The notes: generated from the sequence alone by a model not told the origin. A stretch of 64,000 nt of DNA from Flavobacteriales bacterium (GCA_016705545.1 JADIYA010000008.1:62001-126000), one strand, 5' to 3'; numbered from the stretch's first letter, positions 36,705 through 46,126 are shown. A program made the numbers and translations.

Positions 36705-38369
36705 TCACTTCTTCGCATCCTTCGAGAGATCGATGCGCACGGGCAGGTAGCGCGCAACGCCCATGGCATCGGCGCCGAAAGCGAGGTATTGATCCTTTCC
36801 GCTCCGCACCAGGTCCCAACCGCCGATGAAGTCGCGGGCCACATCGCCTTTGAGGATGGTCTTTATGCGGAAGCCTCCTTTGTCGTCAAAGAAGGCGTAG
36901 ACAGAATTGGGCTTGCCGGGATCCTTTGGGCTGATGCGCTCTTTGAGCTTGCGCTGCTCGGCCAACTCGTCGCTGTCAATCAGGAAAAGGTAGAGCTGCT
37001 TGTCGAACACTGTGGCCAGCAGCTTACCGGTGACCGCGCTTCCGGTAATGGCCCAGCGCCGGTAAAGCGTGCTCCATTGCTGGTTCCAATCCTTATCAAG
37101 GCTGCGGGCCAGCACGGGCCCGTGGTAATAGGTGCGGCGCGCCCGACGCGTCTCGCCATCGATGCGTGAGACCGTGAAGCCCACTTCATTCACGATGTAC
37201 CAGCCGCCATCGCCGCGCTCAAGCAGGTCAACCACATCGGTGACCCAATCCAGGCGCTTCTCCGATTTCTTCTTCTTGCTGTCCTCATCGTCGTCATCCT
37301 CAGCGACCTCAGAAGCTTCATTGCGCTCGGAGATCTCCTCGTCGCTGAGGGGCTCTCCGGTGAAGGGAAGCCAGCGCGCAGGCAGGTTGCCGGTGCTATC
37401 AGGCTCCATGGTGGCGATGAAGTTGCCTTCGAGCTTTCCGCTGCCTTCGCCATTGGTGGCGTAGATGCCCGCCCAGACGATGCCCTTGCCGAAATCGCGC
37501 AGGATGCCGCCGGTGGGCTGGGAGCCATCGGGCAGCCCAACCGGCATCGGTGCGATGTCACCCGCATCGAACCGATAGAGCAAGGTCTCATACGTGAATG
37601 CGCCGCCGCCATATGGTCGGCCCTTCGCTCGGAAGCGCAGGAGCACATAGCCGACGCCTTTCGAATCGATCGCGGCATCGAGAAGTTCCGAGCGCTCCGC
37701 CCGGGCATCGATGCGGAGCACGTGCTGCCAAACGGGGCTCATCCGGCGATCAACGGCCGTGAGCAGCCGAAACGCGCCGCCATCTGAATCAACCATGTGC
37801 GGCCCGCAGATCACCATATGGCTCGAGTCATGCGCGGCGAAAGCGCGGAAACGGTCCCGGGTCAGGGTCCCGGGCTTCACCACGACAGTGTTGAACACCT
37901 TGGCTTGAACGGGAAAGGAACAGATGGGGTCGAAAGAGGGCGGCGGCTTGGTGAGGTGCGGATCGAGGAACTGGTAGAAGAGGGAGACGTCCTCGTCGCG
38001 GCGGTTGCGGGCAATCATCACCGGCTTGCCATTGAACCACACGAGGTCGTCTAGGAAGAGCTGCTCCTGGCCCATCCGTTTCATGGCAGGCTCCATGCTG
38101 CGCTCATGGATGAGCTTCTCGTAATCGTACACGTCGATGCGCGGTCCTTTCTTGACATGGCTTCGCGCATCGAACTCCGGGCTCTGCATCACCATCACGG
38201 CCGTTGGGCTGCTGCGGAAGATGGCGTAGGGCGTCATCACAGCGATTGGCTTCTGCTCCGGGGCGAGGCGCACGCGCACCTTCACCTTGTCCTCGGGCTT
38301 GGTCTGGGCATCGGCTGCGGCAGGCAGCACCAGCATGGCCATCAGCAGGCCGGTCAACGATCGATTCAT
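36705..38369 (-). CDS. Secreted hypothetical protein with acidic/Lys linker
   Basis: A 554-residue protein with a signal peptide (MNRSLTGLLMAMLVLPAAADA). The sequence has many short beta-strand-like segments (for example ILRDFGKGIVWAGIY, GGWYIVNEVGFTVSRIDG) and one low-complexity linker with a DDDDED run followed by KKKK (near 355-370). There is no T9SS sorting domain. I do not recognise the family. ATG 38369 is chosen; the preceding GTG codon is in frame. A TACTTTCA element lies 24 nt upstream. Confidence 0.7.
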   Translation of the reverse strand: MNRSLTGLLMAMLVLPAAADAQTKPEDKVKVRVRLAPEQKPIAVMTPYAIFRSSPTAVMVMQSPEFDARSHVKKGPRIDVYDYEKLIHERSMEPAMKRMGQEQLFLDDLVWFNGKPVMIARNRRDEDVSLFYQFLDPHLTKPPPSFDPICSFPVQAKVFNTVVVKPGTLTRDRFRAFAAHDSSHMVICGPHMVDSDGGAFRLLTAVDRRMSPVWQHVLRIDARAERSELLDAAIDSKGVGYVLLRFRAKGRPYGGGAFTYETLLYRFDAGDIAPMPVGLPDGSQPTGGILRDFGKGIVWAGIYATNGEGSGKLEGNFIATMEPDSTGNLPARWLPFTGEPLSDEEISERNEASEVAEDDDDEDSKKKKSEKRLDWVTDVVDLLERGDGGWYIVNEVGFTVSRIDGETRRARRTYYHGPVLARSLDKDWNQQWSTLYRRWAITGSAVTGKLLATVFDKQLYLFLIDSDELAEQRKLKERISPKDPGKPNSVYAFFDDKGGFRIKTILKGDVARDFIGGWDLVRSGKDQYLAFGADAMGVARYLPVRIDLSKDAKK

Positions 38370-38393
38370 CACCTAGGTCTTTTGCGTGGGGCG

Positions 38394-38401
38394 TGAAAGT
38401 A
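38394..38401 (-). promoter_or_regulatory. -7-like element before secreted hypothetical gene
   Basis: TACTTTCA on the minus strand, 24 nt before ATG 38369. Confidence 0.4.
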
Positions 38402-38434
38402 GGGCGCCGCCTTCGGCCAGCACCGTGCCACGGA

Positions 38435-38800
38435 TCAGCGTAGCTTGGGATTTCCGGTATGCCGATGCTCATCCCGCGCGGCCTTCTGGACCATGCGGCG
38501 CTCCCACGCCGCCTGAAGATCGGTGCCCGTCTGGTTCGCAAGGCAGAGCACCACGAAAAGCACATCGGCCAGCTCCTCGCCGAGATCCTTGGCCTTGTCG
38601 CTCTCCTTCTCGCTTTGCTCTCCATGGCGACGGGCCATGATGCGGGCCACCTCCCCCACCTCCTCCGTGAGCATGGCCATATTGGTGAGCGGGTCGAAAT
38701 AGCGCACACCATGTGCTGCGATCCAAGCATCCACCTCATCGGCCAGGCGTCTAACAGGGGGCTTGCTTTCTAAATCAGAAACCCTAGCTTCGCTTTCCAT
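38435..38800 (-). CDS. MazG-like nucleotide pyrophosphohydrolase
   Basis: A 121-residue all-alpha NTP pyrophosphohydrolase. The helix motif LTEEVGEVARIMAR and the later DLGEELADVLFVVLCLANQ carry the ExxE...ExxD metal-binding residues of the MazG family. It probably removes non-canonical nucleoside triphosphates. I start at ATG 38800; homologues begin near LADEVDAWI, so the first ~20 residues may be non-conserved. The ATG overlaps the ATG of the divergent gene at 38799 (CATG). Confidence 0.85.
   Translation of the reverse strand: MESEARVSDLESKPPVRRLADEVDAWIAAHGVRYFDPLTNMAMLTEEVGEVARIMARRHGEQSEKESDKAKDLGEELADVLFVVLCLANQTGTDLQAAWERRMVQKAARDEHRHTGNPKLR
38785..38792 (+). promoter_or_regulatory. 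-7-like element inside start of MazG-like gene
   Basis: TAGCTTCG, 6 nt before the plus-strand ATG at 38799. It lies within the first codons of the divergent MazG-like gene. Confidence 0.45.
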
Positions 38801-39200
38801 GAGCAGCCGATTTTTCAACAAAGGTGTGTGGCTTGCCGTGAATCACGCGCTGCGTTTCCTTGCTGTCGGGCTTTTGGTATTCGGAGTCAACGAGCGCACC
38901 GCCGCGCAAGACCTTGTACAAGCAGCGGTTGACGGATTGCAGGATGCCGAGCACGCGCGCACGGCGAGCCAGCTCATTCAGCAGCAACCCGAAGTGCTGA
39001 TGGCGCGCTTTGATGTCCGCACGCGCAACATGATGCTCCATGTGGCCGAAAGCGCCTCAATCAGCCGGAATCAGATCAACGCCTTGCTCGCGCCATTGGG
39101 CTTGCAGGTCCGCTGCTACAGCCGCGGCGCAGTGCGAGATACCCCGTTCCGCCATGTGAATGCTGACGAATGCGGCGATCCATTGCCGCTTGACCGATGA
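38799..39200 (+). CDS. Small secreted protein, unknown
   Basis: A 133-residue protein with an N-terminal signal peptide or anchor (about 13-36, ALRFLAVGLLVFGVNERTAAQ). The mature region is helical and charged, with VDGLQDAEHARTASQLIQQQP and a C-terminal part containing two Cys residues. No family is recognised. Its TGA overlaps the ATG of the following large T9SS protein (ATGATGA), so the two are translationally coupled and may act together. Confidence 0.7.
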   Translation: MSSRFFNKGVWLAVNHALRFLAVGLLVFGVNERTAAQDLVQAAVDGLQDAEHARTASQLIQQQPEVLMARFDVRTRNMMLHVAESASISRNQINALLAPLGLQVRCYSRGAVRDTPFRHVNADECGDPLPLDR

Positions 39201-41467
39201 TGAACAAGCGCCTTAGCCAGTTCCTTGCACTAGGCATGTTCCCCGGCATACGGGCGATGATGCTGGCGGGGGCCTTGCTTTGCGCATCTGCAGGCTGGTC
39301 TCAGTGCACCAACCTCACCGCCTTCGGCACAGTTACGGCCCCAACGAACAGCATGGCGCTCACCATCAGCACCTGCACCTTCCAGTCCGAGTACAATACG
39401 GTCAACGGAATCGTGGCGGGCGCTACCTATACGGTGACCAGTTCGTGCGGAGGCTACATCACGATCCGTCGTGGTACCTATAACGGAGCGCTGGTAGCCA
39501 ATGGGAACACACCGGTGAGCTTCACCGCGCCCGTGGCCGGGACCTATTACTTGCATTTCAACACCAATGCGGCGTGCGGTACGGCCTCGATCTGCTGCAC
39601 CACCACGATCACCTGCACCTCATGCGGGGCTGGCGGAGGAGGATGCCTTAACACGATCGCCTATGGGTCCGCTTCGGCACCCACCAACAACACACCGCTC
39701 ACCATTAACACCTGCACGTACCAGAGCGAGTACAACACGATCACGGGCATCGCAGCGGGCGCCACGTACACCATTACGAATTCGTGTGGCGGCTACATCA
39801 CCGTGAGGCAGGGCGCCTACAACGGCCCGGTGGTGTCGCAGGGCACCTCATCGCTCACCTTCACGGCCACGGTGGCTGGCACCTATTACATCCACTACAA
39901 CACCAGCGCGGCCTGCGGCACAGCGTCGATATGCTGCACCACTAGCATCACCTGCACTTCTTGCACAGGCGCTCCGCCGCCCGGCACATGCACAGCCGTG
40001 AACATCCCCAGCCTTCCCGTCACCGGGCAGCCGGTGATATGCCATCCCTCAAATCTGATCACGGCAGCGAACGTCACCAGCCTGTGCGGCACGGGCAGCA
40101 CACTGTACTTAGGTGGCAATGAGGCGCTCTACACCGTTACGCCCACCACCACCGGCAACTACATCATCAATTACACCGGGCAGTCGTGGAGCTCGATCTG
40201 GGTATTCAGCGGCAACTGCCCGGCCGCCGGAGGACTTTGCCAAGGATCTGTGAGCGGTGTTGGGGCCAGTCAATCGCTGTCGCTCACGTTGACCGCAGGC
40301 GTGCAGTACTGGATCCTCTTCGACACTTGGCCTTCGCCGCCAAGCCCCTGCCCCGGCACCTTCAGCATCACCACTTCCAATGTTCCACCTCCTGCTGTGG
40401 CGAGCGATTGCAACCAAGCGGTGAACATCTGCACGAACATCAATTTCCAGATCGACCCGAACGGCTACGGCAGTGTTTATGAGATTCCGGCATTGGGCTC
40501 CACGGGGAATCCGGATTATCTCGCGGATGGAGTGCCCAGCCCTTGGGGAACCGACAACTGGGGCTGCCTGCGCGCCGGTGAGTTGAACAGCACCTGGATG
40601 GTGATCAACGTGCTCACGGGCGGCTCACTCACCTTCACCTTCGGTGGCCTGGGAACGCAAGCCGGCTTCTACGATTGGATCATGTACCCTTACGGCATAG
40701 GTACATGCGCACAGGTGGCGGGGAATCTGGTCCCTCCGGTCCGCTGCAATTGGAATGGTGTGTCTTATGGCGGAACCGGCCTTGCGGCTCCCCCCCCTGC
40801 TGGTGGCGACCCGACGAACTACGAGCCTCCACTGAACGTGGCGTCACAGACGCAATGGCTCATCTGCTTCAGCAACTGGAGCTCGGTGACTACTGGAGTG
40901 CCCTTGCAGTTCGGCGGCACCGCGGTGGTGAGCTGCACCACGCTTCCGGTGGAGCTATTGCTCTTCGATGCGCAAGCGCAGGCCAACGCTGTGGCGCTCG
41001 AATGGGTAACGGCGAATGAATCCAACTCGTCGCGCTTCATCGTGGAGCGCTCAAGCGACGGCGAAGCTTGGAGCGAGCTGTTGACCATGCCCGCAGCTGG
41101 CACGTCGAACAGCCCGCGCGTGTACAAGATGGAGGACCGGGCGCCGATCGTGGGCAATGCATACTACCGACTCCGCATGCTTGACCTCGATGGCAGCGAG
41201 GCCCTCTCGCAGGTGCGGTCCGTGCGGTTCAACCCCAGCGCCCGAGTTGCACCCAATCCAGCTACAGGGCCTTTCGCCGTGACCGGAGTCGGTGCTGATC
41301 AGCGCGTTCAGCTCTTCGATGCGATGGGGCGCGAGGTGCCCATTTCCATGGTGCGCGGGGAGAATGATCGGGCACTTGTCGATCCGCTCAGTGCGCCTCC
41401 GGGCGTGTACCAGCTCCGGATCGCAGGGGATCACGCAACCGTGGTCCGCGTGGCGATTGAGCGCTGA
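39197..41467 (+). CDS. T9SS-sorted protein with tandem Cys-rich PPC-like repeats
   Basis: A 756-residue secreted protein. A signal peptide (about 1-36) is followed by two tandem ~85-residue repeats (about 37-122 and 123-210), each with EYNT-GI-AGATYT, SCGGYIT, YNG, FTA-VAGTYY and a Cys-dense end GTASICCTT. A third related but shorter beta domain (about 220-340, ending TFSITTSNV) follows, then a region with Cys pairs (about 345-540), a linker beginning LPVELLLFDAQAQ and a T9SS sorting domain (APNPATGPFAV, QLFDAMGREV, GVYQLRI). The repeats resemble pre-peptidase C-terminal (PPC) domains. Function unknown; surface or extracellular. Confidence 0.85.
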   Translation: MMNKRLSQFLALGMFPGIRAMMLAGALLCASAGWSQCTNLTAFGTVTAPTNSMALTISTCTFQSEYNTVNGIVAGATYTVTSSCGGYITIRRGTYNGALVANGNTPVSFTAPVAGTYYLHFNTNAACGTASICCTTTITCTSCGAGGGGCLNTIAYGSASAPTNNTPLTINTCTYQSEYNTITGIAAGATYTITNSCGGYITVRQGAYNGPVVSQGTSSLTFTATVAGTYYIHYNTSAACGTASICCTTSITCTSCTGAPPPGTCTAVNIPSLPVTGQPVICHPSNLITAANVTSLCGTGSTLYLGGNEALYTVTPTTTGNYIINYTGQSWSSIWVFSGNCPAAGGLCQGSVSGVGASQSLSLTLTAGVQYWILFDTWPSPPSPCPGTFSITTSNVPPPAVASDCNQAVNICTNINFQIDPNGYGSVYEIPALGSTGNPDYLADGVPSPWGTDNWGCLRAGELNSTWMVINVLTGGSLTFTFGGLGTQAGFYDWIMYPYGIGTCAQVAGNLVPPVRCNWNGVSYGGTGLAAPPPAGGDPTNYEPPLNVASQTQWLICFSNWSSVTTGVPLQFGGTAVVSCTTLPVELLLFDAQAQANAVALEWVTANESNSSRFIVERSSDGEAWSELLTMPAAGTSNSPRVYKMEDRAPIVGNAYYRLRMLDLDGSEALSQVRSVRFNPSARVAPNPATGPFAVTGVGADQRVQLFDAMGREVPISMVRGENDRALVDPLSAPPGVYQLRIAGDHATVVRVAIER

Positions 41468-41470
41468 GCG

Positions 41471-41923
41471 CTATTCCTTCAGCTTGCTATCGATGATGAT
41501 GGTCACCGGCCCATCGTTCACCAGGCCCACTTCCATCATGGCGCCGAATTCCCCGCTCTGCACGCGGCGTCCCAGCAGTTCGGCTAAGCGCTGTTTCGCG
41601 CGCAGGTAAAGCGGCATGGCTTCTTCGGGCCGCGCCGCTCGGATATAACTGGGCCGATTTCCCTTGGCGGTGCTGGCGTGGAGGGTGAACTGGCTCACCA
41701 CGAGCAATTCGCCGTGCGCCTGGATGATGTCGAGGTTCATCACGCCCTCGGCATCGGGGAAGAGCCGCATGCGGATAATCTTGCCGCAGAGCCACTCCAG
41801 GTCCGCTTCCGAATCGCCGGTCTCGATGCCGAGCAGTACGAGCAAGCCTGCGCCGATGCGCGCGTGCTCACGTTCATCGATGCGCACGCTCGCTTCCCTC
41901 ACGCGTTGGATCACGGCGCGCAT
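41471..41923 (-). CDS. dtd: D-aminoacyl-tRNA deacylase
   Basis: A 150-residue enzyme that hydrolyses D-amino acids from mischarged tRNA. The family motifs SQFTLHA (about 77-83) and NDGPVTIIID (about 136-145), the latter with the Gly-Pro active-site motif, are intact. The N-terminus MRAVIQRVREASVRI is classical. It lies one base downstream of the acid phosphatase gene stop codon and is probably co-transcribed with it. Confidence 0.96.
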   Translation of the reverse strand: MRAVIQRVREASVRIDEREHARIGAGLLVLLGIETGDSEADLEWLCGKIIRMRLFPDAEGVMNLDIIQAHGELLVVSQFTLHASTAKGNRPSYIRAARPEEAMPLYLRAKQRLAELLGRRVQSGEFGAMMEVGLVNDGPVTIIIDSKLKE

Positions 41924-41924
41924 C

Positions 41925-42779
41925 TCAGTAGCCGTTCTTCTCGAACCAGGCCTTCACCCGCGCATGCTTCTCGGCGTCGGTGCCCTTGCCCTGGATGGCA
42001 TCGCGCCAGGTGCCGTACATGGGATTAGGCAGCAGGATGAAGTACTGCGAGAGGCTGTCGTGCAAGTCATTCAACTGGTCCCAACCGTGGTTGACGCCGC
42101 GGTCCTTGAAGCGCTCATCGAAATCGCGCAGCTGATCGCCCACCAGCAGCAGCACCTGATGCGTGGCCTTCACGCGTTCGCGGCGCTCGGTCTTGTCGCT
42201 CGTGCCCTCCATGAGCAGCAGGTGCTTCTCGTCGGCATCCGGGAAGCCAAGGTCCTGCAGGTTCTTCAAGGTGCTGGCCTTCTCGCGGATATCGCGGTTG
42301 GTGATGTAGAAGACCTCGCATCCGGCCGACTTGGCGTATTGCAAGAAGCCAAGTGCTCCGGGGCTGGCTTTCGCGGCGGATTTGTCCGTCCACTCGCGCC
42401 ATGTGGCTTGATCGAATGTCCGATCATGCTTGATCGCGCTCACCTGATACGGACTGTTGTCGAGCACGGTCTCATCAATATCCACGATGACAGCCAACGG
42501 GCGCCGGTCCCATTCCATGCTGTCCACCATCTGCTTCTCCGCGTCGATGGCCGTGAGATTCGTTTCTAATTTCCAGGTCGCGTGATCATAGCCCTGCACG
42601 TAAAGCCAATGCGCCTCCGCGGAGGCATGCTGCCAGATCACCGCATCGGTTCCCTGCTGCGCGAGCAAGGACTCATGATTCTCCGCTGCAGCTATATGCT
42701 TTGGGCTGGAGCAGGAGATCAGCGCCGTGAGTGGAACAGCTGCTGACAAAATGAGCCAAGGGTTCATTCGTGCATTCAT
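41925..42779 (-). CDS. Acid phosphatase / 5'-nucleotidase, lipoprotein e(P4) family
   Basis: A 284-residue HAD-superfamily phosphatase. The signal peptide ends in a lipobox (ALISC), so the protein is likely a lipoprotein. Catalytic motif I is DIDETVLDN (about 99-107); motif II is ITNRD, and a downstream GDQLRDFDERF is motif IV. P4-type enzymes dephosphorylate nucleotides outside the cytoplasm for NAD or phosphate salvage. ATG 42779 is chosen; the open frame upstream enters rsgA. A gap of 13 nt separates it from rsgA. Confidence 0.9.
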   Translation of the reverse strand: MNARMNPWLILSAAVPLTALISCSSPKHIAAAENHESLLAQQGTDAVIWQHASAEAHWLYVQGYDHATWKLETNLTAIDAEKQMVDSMEWDRRPLAVIVDIDETVLDNSPYQVSAIKHDRTFDQATWREWTDKSAAKASPGALGFLQYAKSAGCEVFYITNRDIREKASTLKNLQDLGFPDADEKHLLLMEGTSDKTERRERVKATHQVLLLVGDQLRDFDERFKDRGVNHGWDQLNDLHDSLSQYFILLPNPMYGTWRDAIQGKGTDAEKHARVKAWFEKNGY

Positions 42780-42792
42780 GGCAACGCATTGT

Positions 42793-43749
42793 TCAGTCCT
42801 GGCGATAGGTGCTCTCATCATCCACGCCTTCAAGCATGTCAAGATAGCTGCGGTAGCGGCTCGGCGCGATGGCTCCTTCTTCGACCGCCTTGCGCACGGC
42901 GCAGCCTGGCTCCTCCTTGTGCTTGCAGTCGTTGAAGCGGCAATCGCCCTTGCGCTTGAACATCTCGGGGAACTGGTCTCCGATGTGGTGCTCTTCCAGG
43001 TCAACGAGGCCGAAGCCCTTGATGCCCGGTGTATCGATGACGTAGGAAGCCGCATGCCCCCCGAGATGCAACTCATGCATCTCCGCGTAGGTGGTGGTAT
43101 GCACGCCCTTGCCGCTGGCCTCGCTCACCTCGAGGGTGAAAAGGTCGAGCGCGGGGTCGATGGCGTTGATCAAGGTGCTCTTGCCCACTCCGCTGTGACC
43201 GCTGATGAGCGTGACCTTGCCGGCGAGCAGCTCCTTCACTTCATCGATGCCCGTGCCCTCGATGGCCGAGGTGATGATGGTGCGGTAGCCGGCGCCTTCA
43301 TACACCTCTTGATATTCAGCCAGCAGTTCGAGCTCCTCTTCGGTCTTCAGGTCGTCCACCTTGTTGAATGCGATGACCGCAGGCACCTGATAGGTCTCCG
43401 CAGTGACCAGGAACCGATCGATGAAGCCGAAGCTGGTTCGCGGCCTGGCAATCGCGACCATGAGCAGCGCCAGGTCGAGGTTGGCGGCGATCACATGCTT
43501 GTGATGGCTCAGGTTCACGCTGCGCCGAACGAGGTAGTTGCGGCGGTCGTGCAGGTCGGTGATGGTTCCGGGATGCTCGGCTTCGCGTGAAGGCTCAAAG
43601 GTGATGCGGTCGCCGACGGCAAGCGGGTTGGTGCTGTTCCACCCTTTGATGCGCAGCTGACCGCGCGCCACGCACGCATGGCGACTGCCATCGTCGGCGC
43701 GGACGAGGTAGCGGCTGCCGGTGCTGCGAAGGACCAATCCAAAAGGCAT
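42793..43749 (-). CDS. rsgA: Ribosome biogenesis GTPase RsgA
   Basis: A 318-residue circularly permuted GTPase that acts late in 30S subunit assembly. An N-terminal OB-fold is followed by the G4 motif FNKVD before the G1 motif GHSGVGKS, then DTPG, the permuted order typical of the family. The C-terminal zinc domain has CRFNDCKHKEEPGC. I start at ATG 43749 (MPFGLVLRSTG). It is divergent from the gene at 43817. Confidence 0.95.
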   Translation of the reverse strand: MPFGLVLRSTGSRYLVRADDGSRHACVARGQLRIKGWNSTNPLAVGDRITFEPSREAEHPGTITDLHDRRNYLVRRSVNLSHHKHVIAANLDLALLMVAIARPRTSFGFIDRFLVTAETYQVPAVIAFNKVDDLKTEEELELLAEYQEVYEGAGYRTIITSAIEGTGIDEVKELLAGKVTLISGHSGVGKSTLINAIDPALDLFTLEVSEASGKGVHTTTYAEMHELHLGGHAASYVIDTPGIKGFGLVDLEEHHIGDQFPEMFKRKGDCRFNDCKHKEEPGCAVRKAVEEGAIAPSRYRSYLDMLEGVDDESTYRQD

Positions 43750-43799
43750 CGTGCAAAGAAAGGCCGGGGCAAGGGGCGGCGATAGCTTCACGGCTGGCC

Positions 43800-43807
43800 C
43801 ACCTTTG
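43800..43807 (+). promoter_or_regulatory. -7-like element before outer-membrane protein gene
   Basis: CACCTTTG, one mismatch to TAnnTTTG, 9 nt before the ATG at 43817. Confidence 0.4.
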
Positions 43808-43816
43808 GACCGTTCC

Positions 43817-44446
43817 ATGACCATGCGCTCGCTGCTGCTCCTGCTGCTCATCGCTTCACATAGCGCGCAGGGGCAATTGCTCGACAGCATCGGCCAATTC
43901 CTGCAGGAACCGCCCAGATTCGTGGCACGGCTCGATGTGCGCGGCGGTTTCATCAGCAACCGCAGCGTGCGGTTCGTCGGGGTGAAGGCCGGCATCGATC
44001 ACGGGAGGAGATTCCAGTACGGCCTGGGCTACTCCTTGCTCTTTCCCTCGGAGGCGCGCGATGCGCAAGTGGAAGGACGCACGGAAAGCGGGTTCCTGCG
44101 AATGGGCTATGTGGCTCCCTATGTGGACTACGCCTTCTATCAGCGCGGCCATTGGGAAGCGCGCATACCCGTGCAGCTCGGCTTCGGCGCCGGCTCGCTG
44201 AGCTACCGCGATGCCGAAGGGAAGCGCCGCACCATCGCCCGCACAGGGCTCATTCTGTACGAGCCGGCCATGACCGTGCAGTACCGCTTCCTCCGCTACT
44301 TCGCGCTGGGTGCGGGCTGGGGCTTCCGCCTGGTGATCCAGACCGGCGATGATCTGGGCGAAAGGCTCACCGCACCGGTGTATCTCTTCGGCCTGCGCGT
44401 GTTCCTAGGGGACATGTGGCGCGATGTGCGCGGCGCGCAGGAATGA
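43817..44446 (+). CDS. Outer-membrane beta-barrel-like protein, unknown
   Basis: A 209-residue exported protein. The signal peptide ([19 protein letters not shown]) precedes amphipathic strands such as [50 protein letters not shown] and [11 protein letters not shown], consistent with a small outer-membrane barrel. I do not recognise a named family. The ATG at 43817 is preferred over in-frame codons up to 43721, which overlap rsgA. ruvB follows after 23 nt, but has its own promoter element. Confidence 0.75.
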   Translation: MTMRSLLLLLLIASHSAQGQLLDSIGQFLQEPPRFVARLDVRGGFISNRSVRFVGVKAGIDHGRRFQYGLGYSLLFPSEARDAQVEGRTESGFLRMGYVAPYVDYAFYQRGHWEARIPVQLGFGAGSLSYRDAEGKRRTIARTGLILYEPAMTVQYRFLRYFALGAGWGFRLVIQTGDDLGERLTAPVYLFGLRVFLGDMWRDVRGAQE

Positions 44447-44453
44447 GCGCGAC

Positions 44454-44461
44454 TACCTTCG
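44454..44461 (+). promoter_or_regulatory. -7 element of ruvB
   Basis: TACCTTCG, 8 nt before the ATG at 44470. It lies downstream of the preceding stop codon. Confidence 0.5.
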
Positions 44462-44469
44462 CCGCCATC

Positions 44470-45495
44470 ATGGCTGAGGGCTTCGACTTGCGCAGTGAGC
44501 AGCGCTCCGCATCCGACAAGGAGCTGGAGCAAGTGCTGCGGCCGCGACGCTTCGAGGAGTTCGCGGGGCAGAAGGCCGTGACCGACAACCTGAAGGTCTT
44601 CGTGCAGGCGGCCAAGCACCGCGGCGAAGCGTTGGACCATGTGCTCCTGCATGGCCCTCCCGGATTGGGCAAGACCACCTTGGCCAACATCATCGCGCAA
44701 GAGATGGGCGTGGGCATCCGCATCACCAGCGGACCGGTGCTCGACAAGCCCGCCGACCTCGCCGGGCTGCTCACCAACCTGGAGCCGCACGACGTGCTCT
44801 TCATCGACGAGATCCACCGGCTCACGCCCGTGATCGAGGAGTACCTGTACAGCGCCATGGAGGACTATCGCATCGACCTGGTGATCGATGCCGGGCCGAA
44901 CGCTCGCACCGTGCAGATCGCGCTGAACCCCTTCACGCTCGTTGGCGCCACCACGCGCAGCGGCTTGCTCACCGCACCATTGCGCGCGCGCTTCGGCATC
45001 AACAGCCGCCTCGATTACTACGACAGCGCCACGCTCAAAGGAATCATCAAACGAAGCGCAGGCCTGCTCCAAGTACCCATCGTTGAGGATGCGGCCGAGG
45101 AGATCTCCAAGCGGAGTCGTGGCACGCCGCGCATCGCTAACGCCTTGCTCCGTCGCGTGCGCGATTTCGCGCAGATCCAGAGCGACGGCACCATCGAGCT
45201 GCCCATCGCGCAGCACGCGCTCAAAGCATTGAACGTGGATGCGCACGGCCTCGATGAGATGGACAACCGCATCCTCAGCGCGATCATCGACAAATTCAGC
45301 GGTGGCCCGGTGGGCCTGAATACGGTGGCCACGGCCGTGGGCGAAGAGGCCGGCACCATCGAGGAGGTGTACGAGCCCTTCCTGATCATGGAGGGCTACC
45401 TGCAGCGCACGCCGCGCGGCAGGCAGGCCACCGAGCGCGCATACCGCCACCTGGGCCGCGTGCCCAGCGTGAAGCCGGGGAGCCTGTTCGAGTAG
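44470..45495 (+). CDS. ruvB: Holliday junction branch migration helicase RuvB
   Basis: A 341-residue AAA+ ATPase that drives branch migration with RuvA. Walker [11 protein letters not shown] (62-71), Walker B FIDEIHR, sensor 1 GATTRSG and the arginine finger region LRARFG are all present, followed by the winged-helix C-terminus (RTPRGRQAT). I start at ATG 44470, supported by the promoter element and by family length; ATG 44443 (MSATTF), overlapping the previous gene, is an alternative. Confidence 0.97.
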   Translation: MAEGFDLRSEQRSASDKELEQVLRPRRFEEFAGQKAVTDNLKVFVQAAKHRGEALDHVLLHGPPGLGKTTLANIIAQEMGVGIRITSGPVLDKPADLAGLLTNLEPHDVLFIDEIHRLTPVIEEYLYSAMEDYRIDLVIDAGPNARTVQIALNPFTLVGATTRSGLLTAPLRARFGINSRLDYYDSATLKGIIKRSAGLLQVPIVEDAAEEISKRSRGTPRIANALLRRVRDFAQIQSDGTIELPIAQHALKALNVDAHGLDEMDNRILSAIIDKFSGGPVGLNTVATAVGEEAGTIEEVYEPFLIMEGYLQRTPRGRQATERAYRHLGRVPSVKPGSLFE

Positions 45496-45553
45496 CGGGG
45501 CCTCGCCGCGCGCTTCACTCCTTGTGGGTATTGCCGGCCCGCTCAGGCGCGGT

Positions 45554-45561
45554 CACCTTTG
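45554..45561 (+). promoter_or_regulatory. -7-like element before small secreted protein
   Basis: CACCTTTG, 21 nt before the ATG at 45583. Confidence 0.4.
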
Positions 45562-45582
45562 GCTCAACAAATACCGATAGCC

Positions 45583-46086
45583 ATGCGCCGCGCATTCAAC
45601 CTCAGTTTCGCTCTAGTTGCATTCTCATCCCTGATGGTACAAGCGCCGGCACTCGCCGGGACCGGGCGCGAGAATCCCGAGGAAGTGGTCTTCACCGGCT
45701 GGCTCCGGGTAGAGGACCGCAATGTGAATGACCTCGTGCTGGTGGTGGAAACGGCCGAGCACTGCCTTTACGCGGAGGTGCTGCCCAGCGGGCGCTTCAT
45801 CGTGACCGTTCCTGTGGGCTCACAAGCGAAGGTCGCCTTCATCAAGCCCGGCCACATCACCAAGGAAATCGAGCTCGATACCCGCCACAGCATGTCCAAC
45901 CGCAAAGCGGCCCGCGCTAACCGCAACGTAAAGTTCGATGTGGTGCTGGAGGCCGAGAGCAAGCGGCCGGGCAGGAATTACGATGGGCCCGTAGGCACTC
46001 TCGGTTTCCATAAAGGAACGGGCACCACCAAGGTGCGGCACACCTTGAACGTGGTGGCCGCGGATCACGTGCGCAAGACTCCTTGA
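45583..46086 (+). CDS. Secreted protein with carboxypeptidase-regulatory-like fold, unknown
   Basis: A 167-residue exported protein. The signal peptide (about 1-25) ends near ALAGTG. The mature part has VFTGWLRVEDRNVNDLVLVV, LPSGRFIVTVPVGSQAKVAF and PGHITKEIELDT, which resembles a beta-sandwich of the carboxypeptidase-regulatory type used in cell-surface proteins. The rest is basic. No specific role can be assigned. It lies between ruvB and a membrane protein gene that has its own promoter. Confidence 0.65.
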   Translation: MRRAFNLSFALVAFSSLMVQAPALAGTGRENPEEVVFTGWLRVEDRNVNDLVLVVETAEHCLYAEVLPSGRFIVTVPVGSQAKVAFIKPGHITKEIELDTRHSMSNRKAARANRNVKFDVVLEAESKRPGRNYDGPVGTLGFHKGTGTTKVRHTLNVVAADHVRKTP

Positions 46087-46111
46087 AGGAGAGACCATTT
46101 TCCGGTCCGGC

Positions 46112-46119
46112 TACTTTCG
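46112..46119 (+). promoter_or_regulatory. -7 element of membrane protein gene
   Basis: TACTTTCG, 7 nt before the ATG at 46127. Confidence 0.55.
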
Positions 46120-46126
46120 CCGGGCC

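Noticed and set aside
39313..39960. DNA tandem repeat suggestive of a satellite
   Set aside because: The repetition is two diverged protein-domain copies within one coding sequence.
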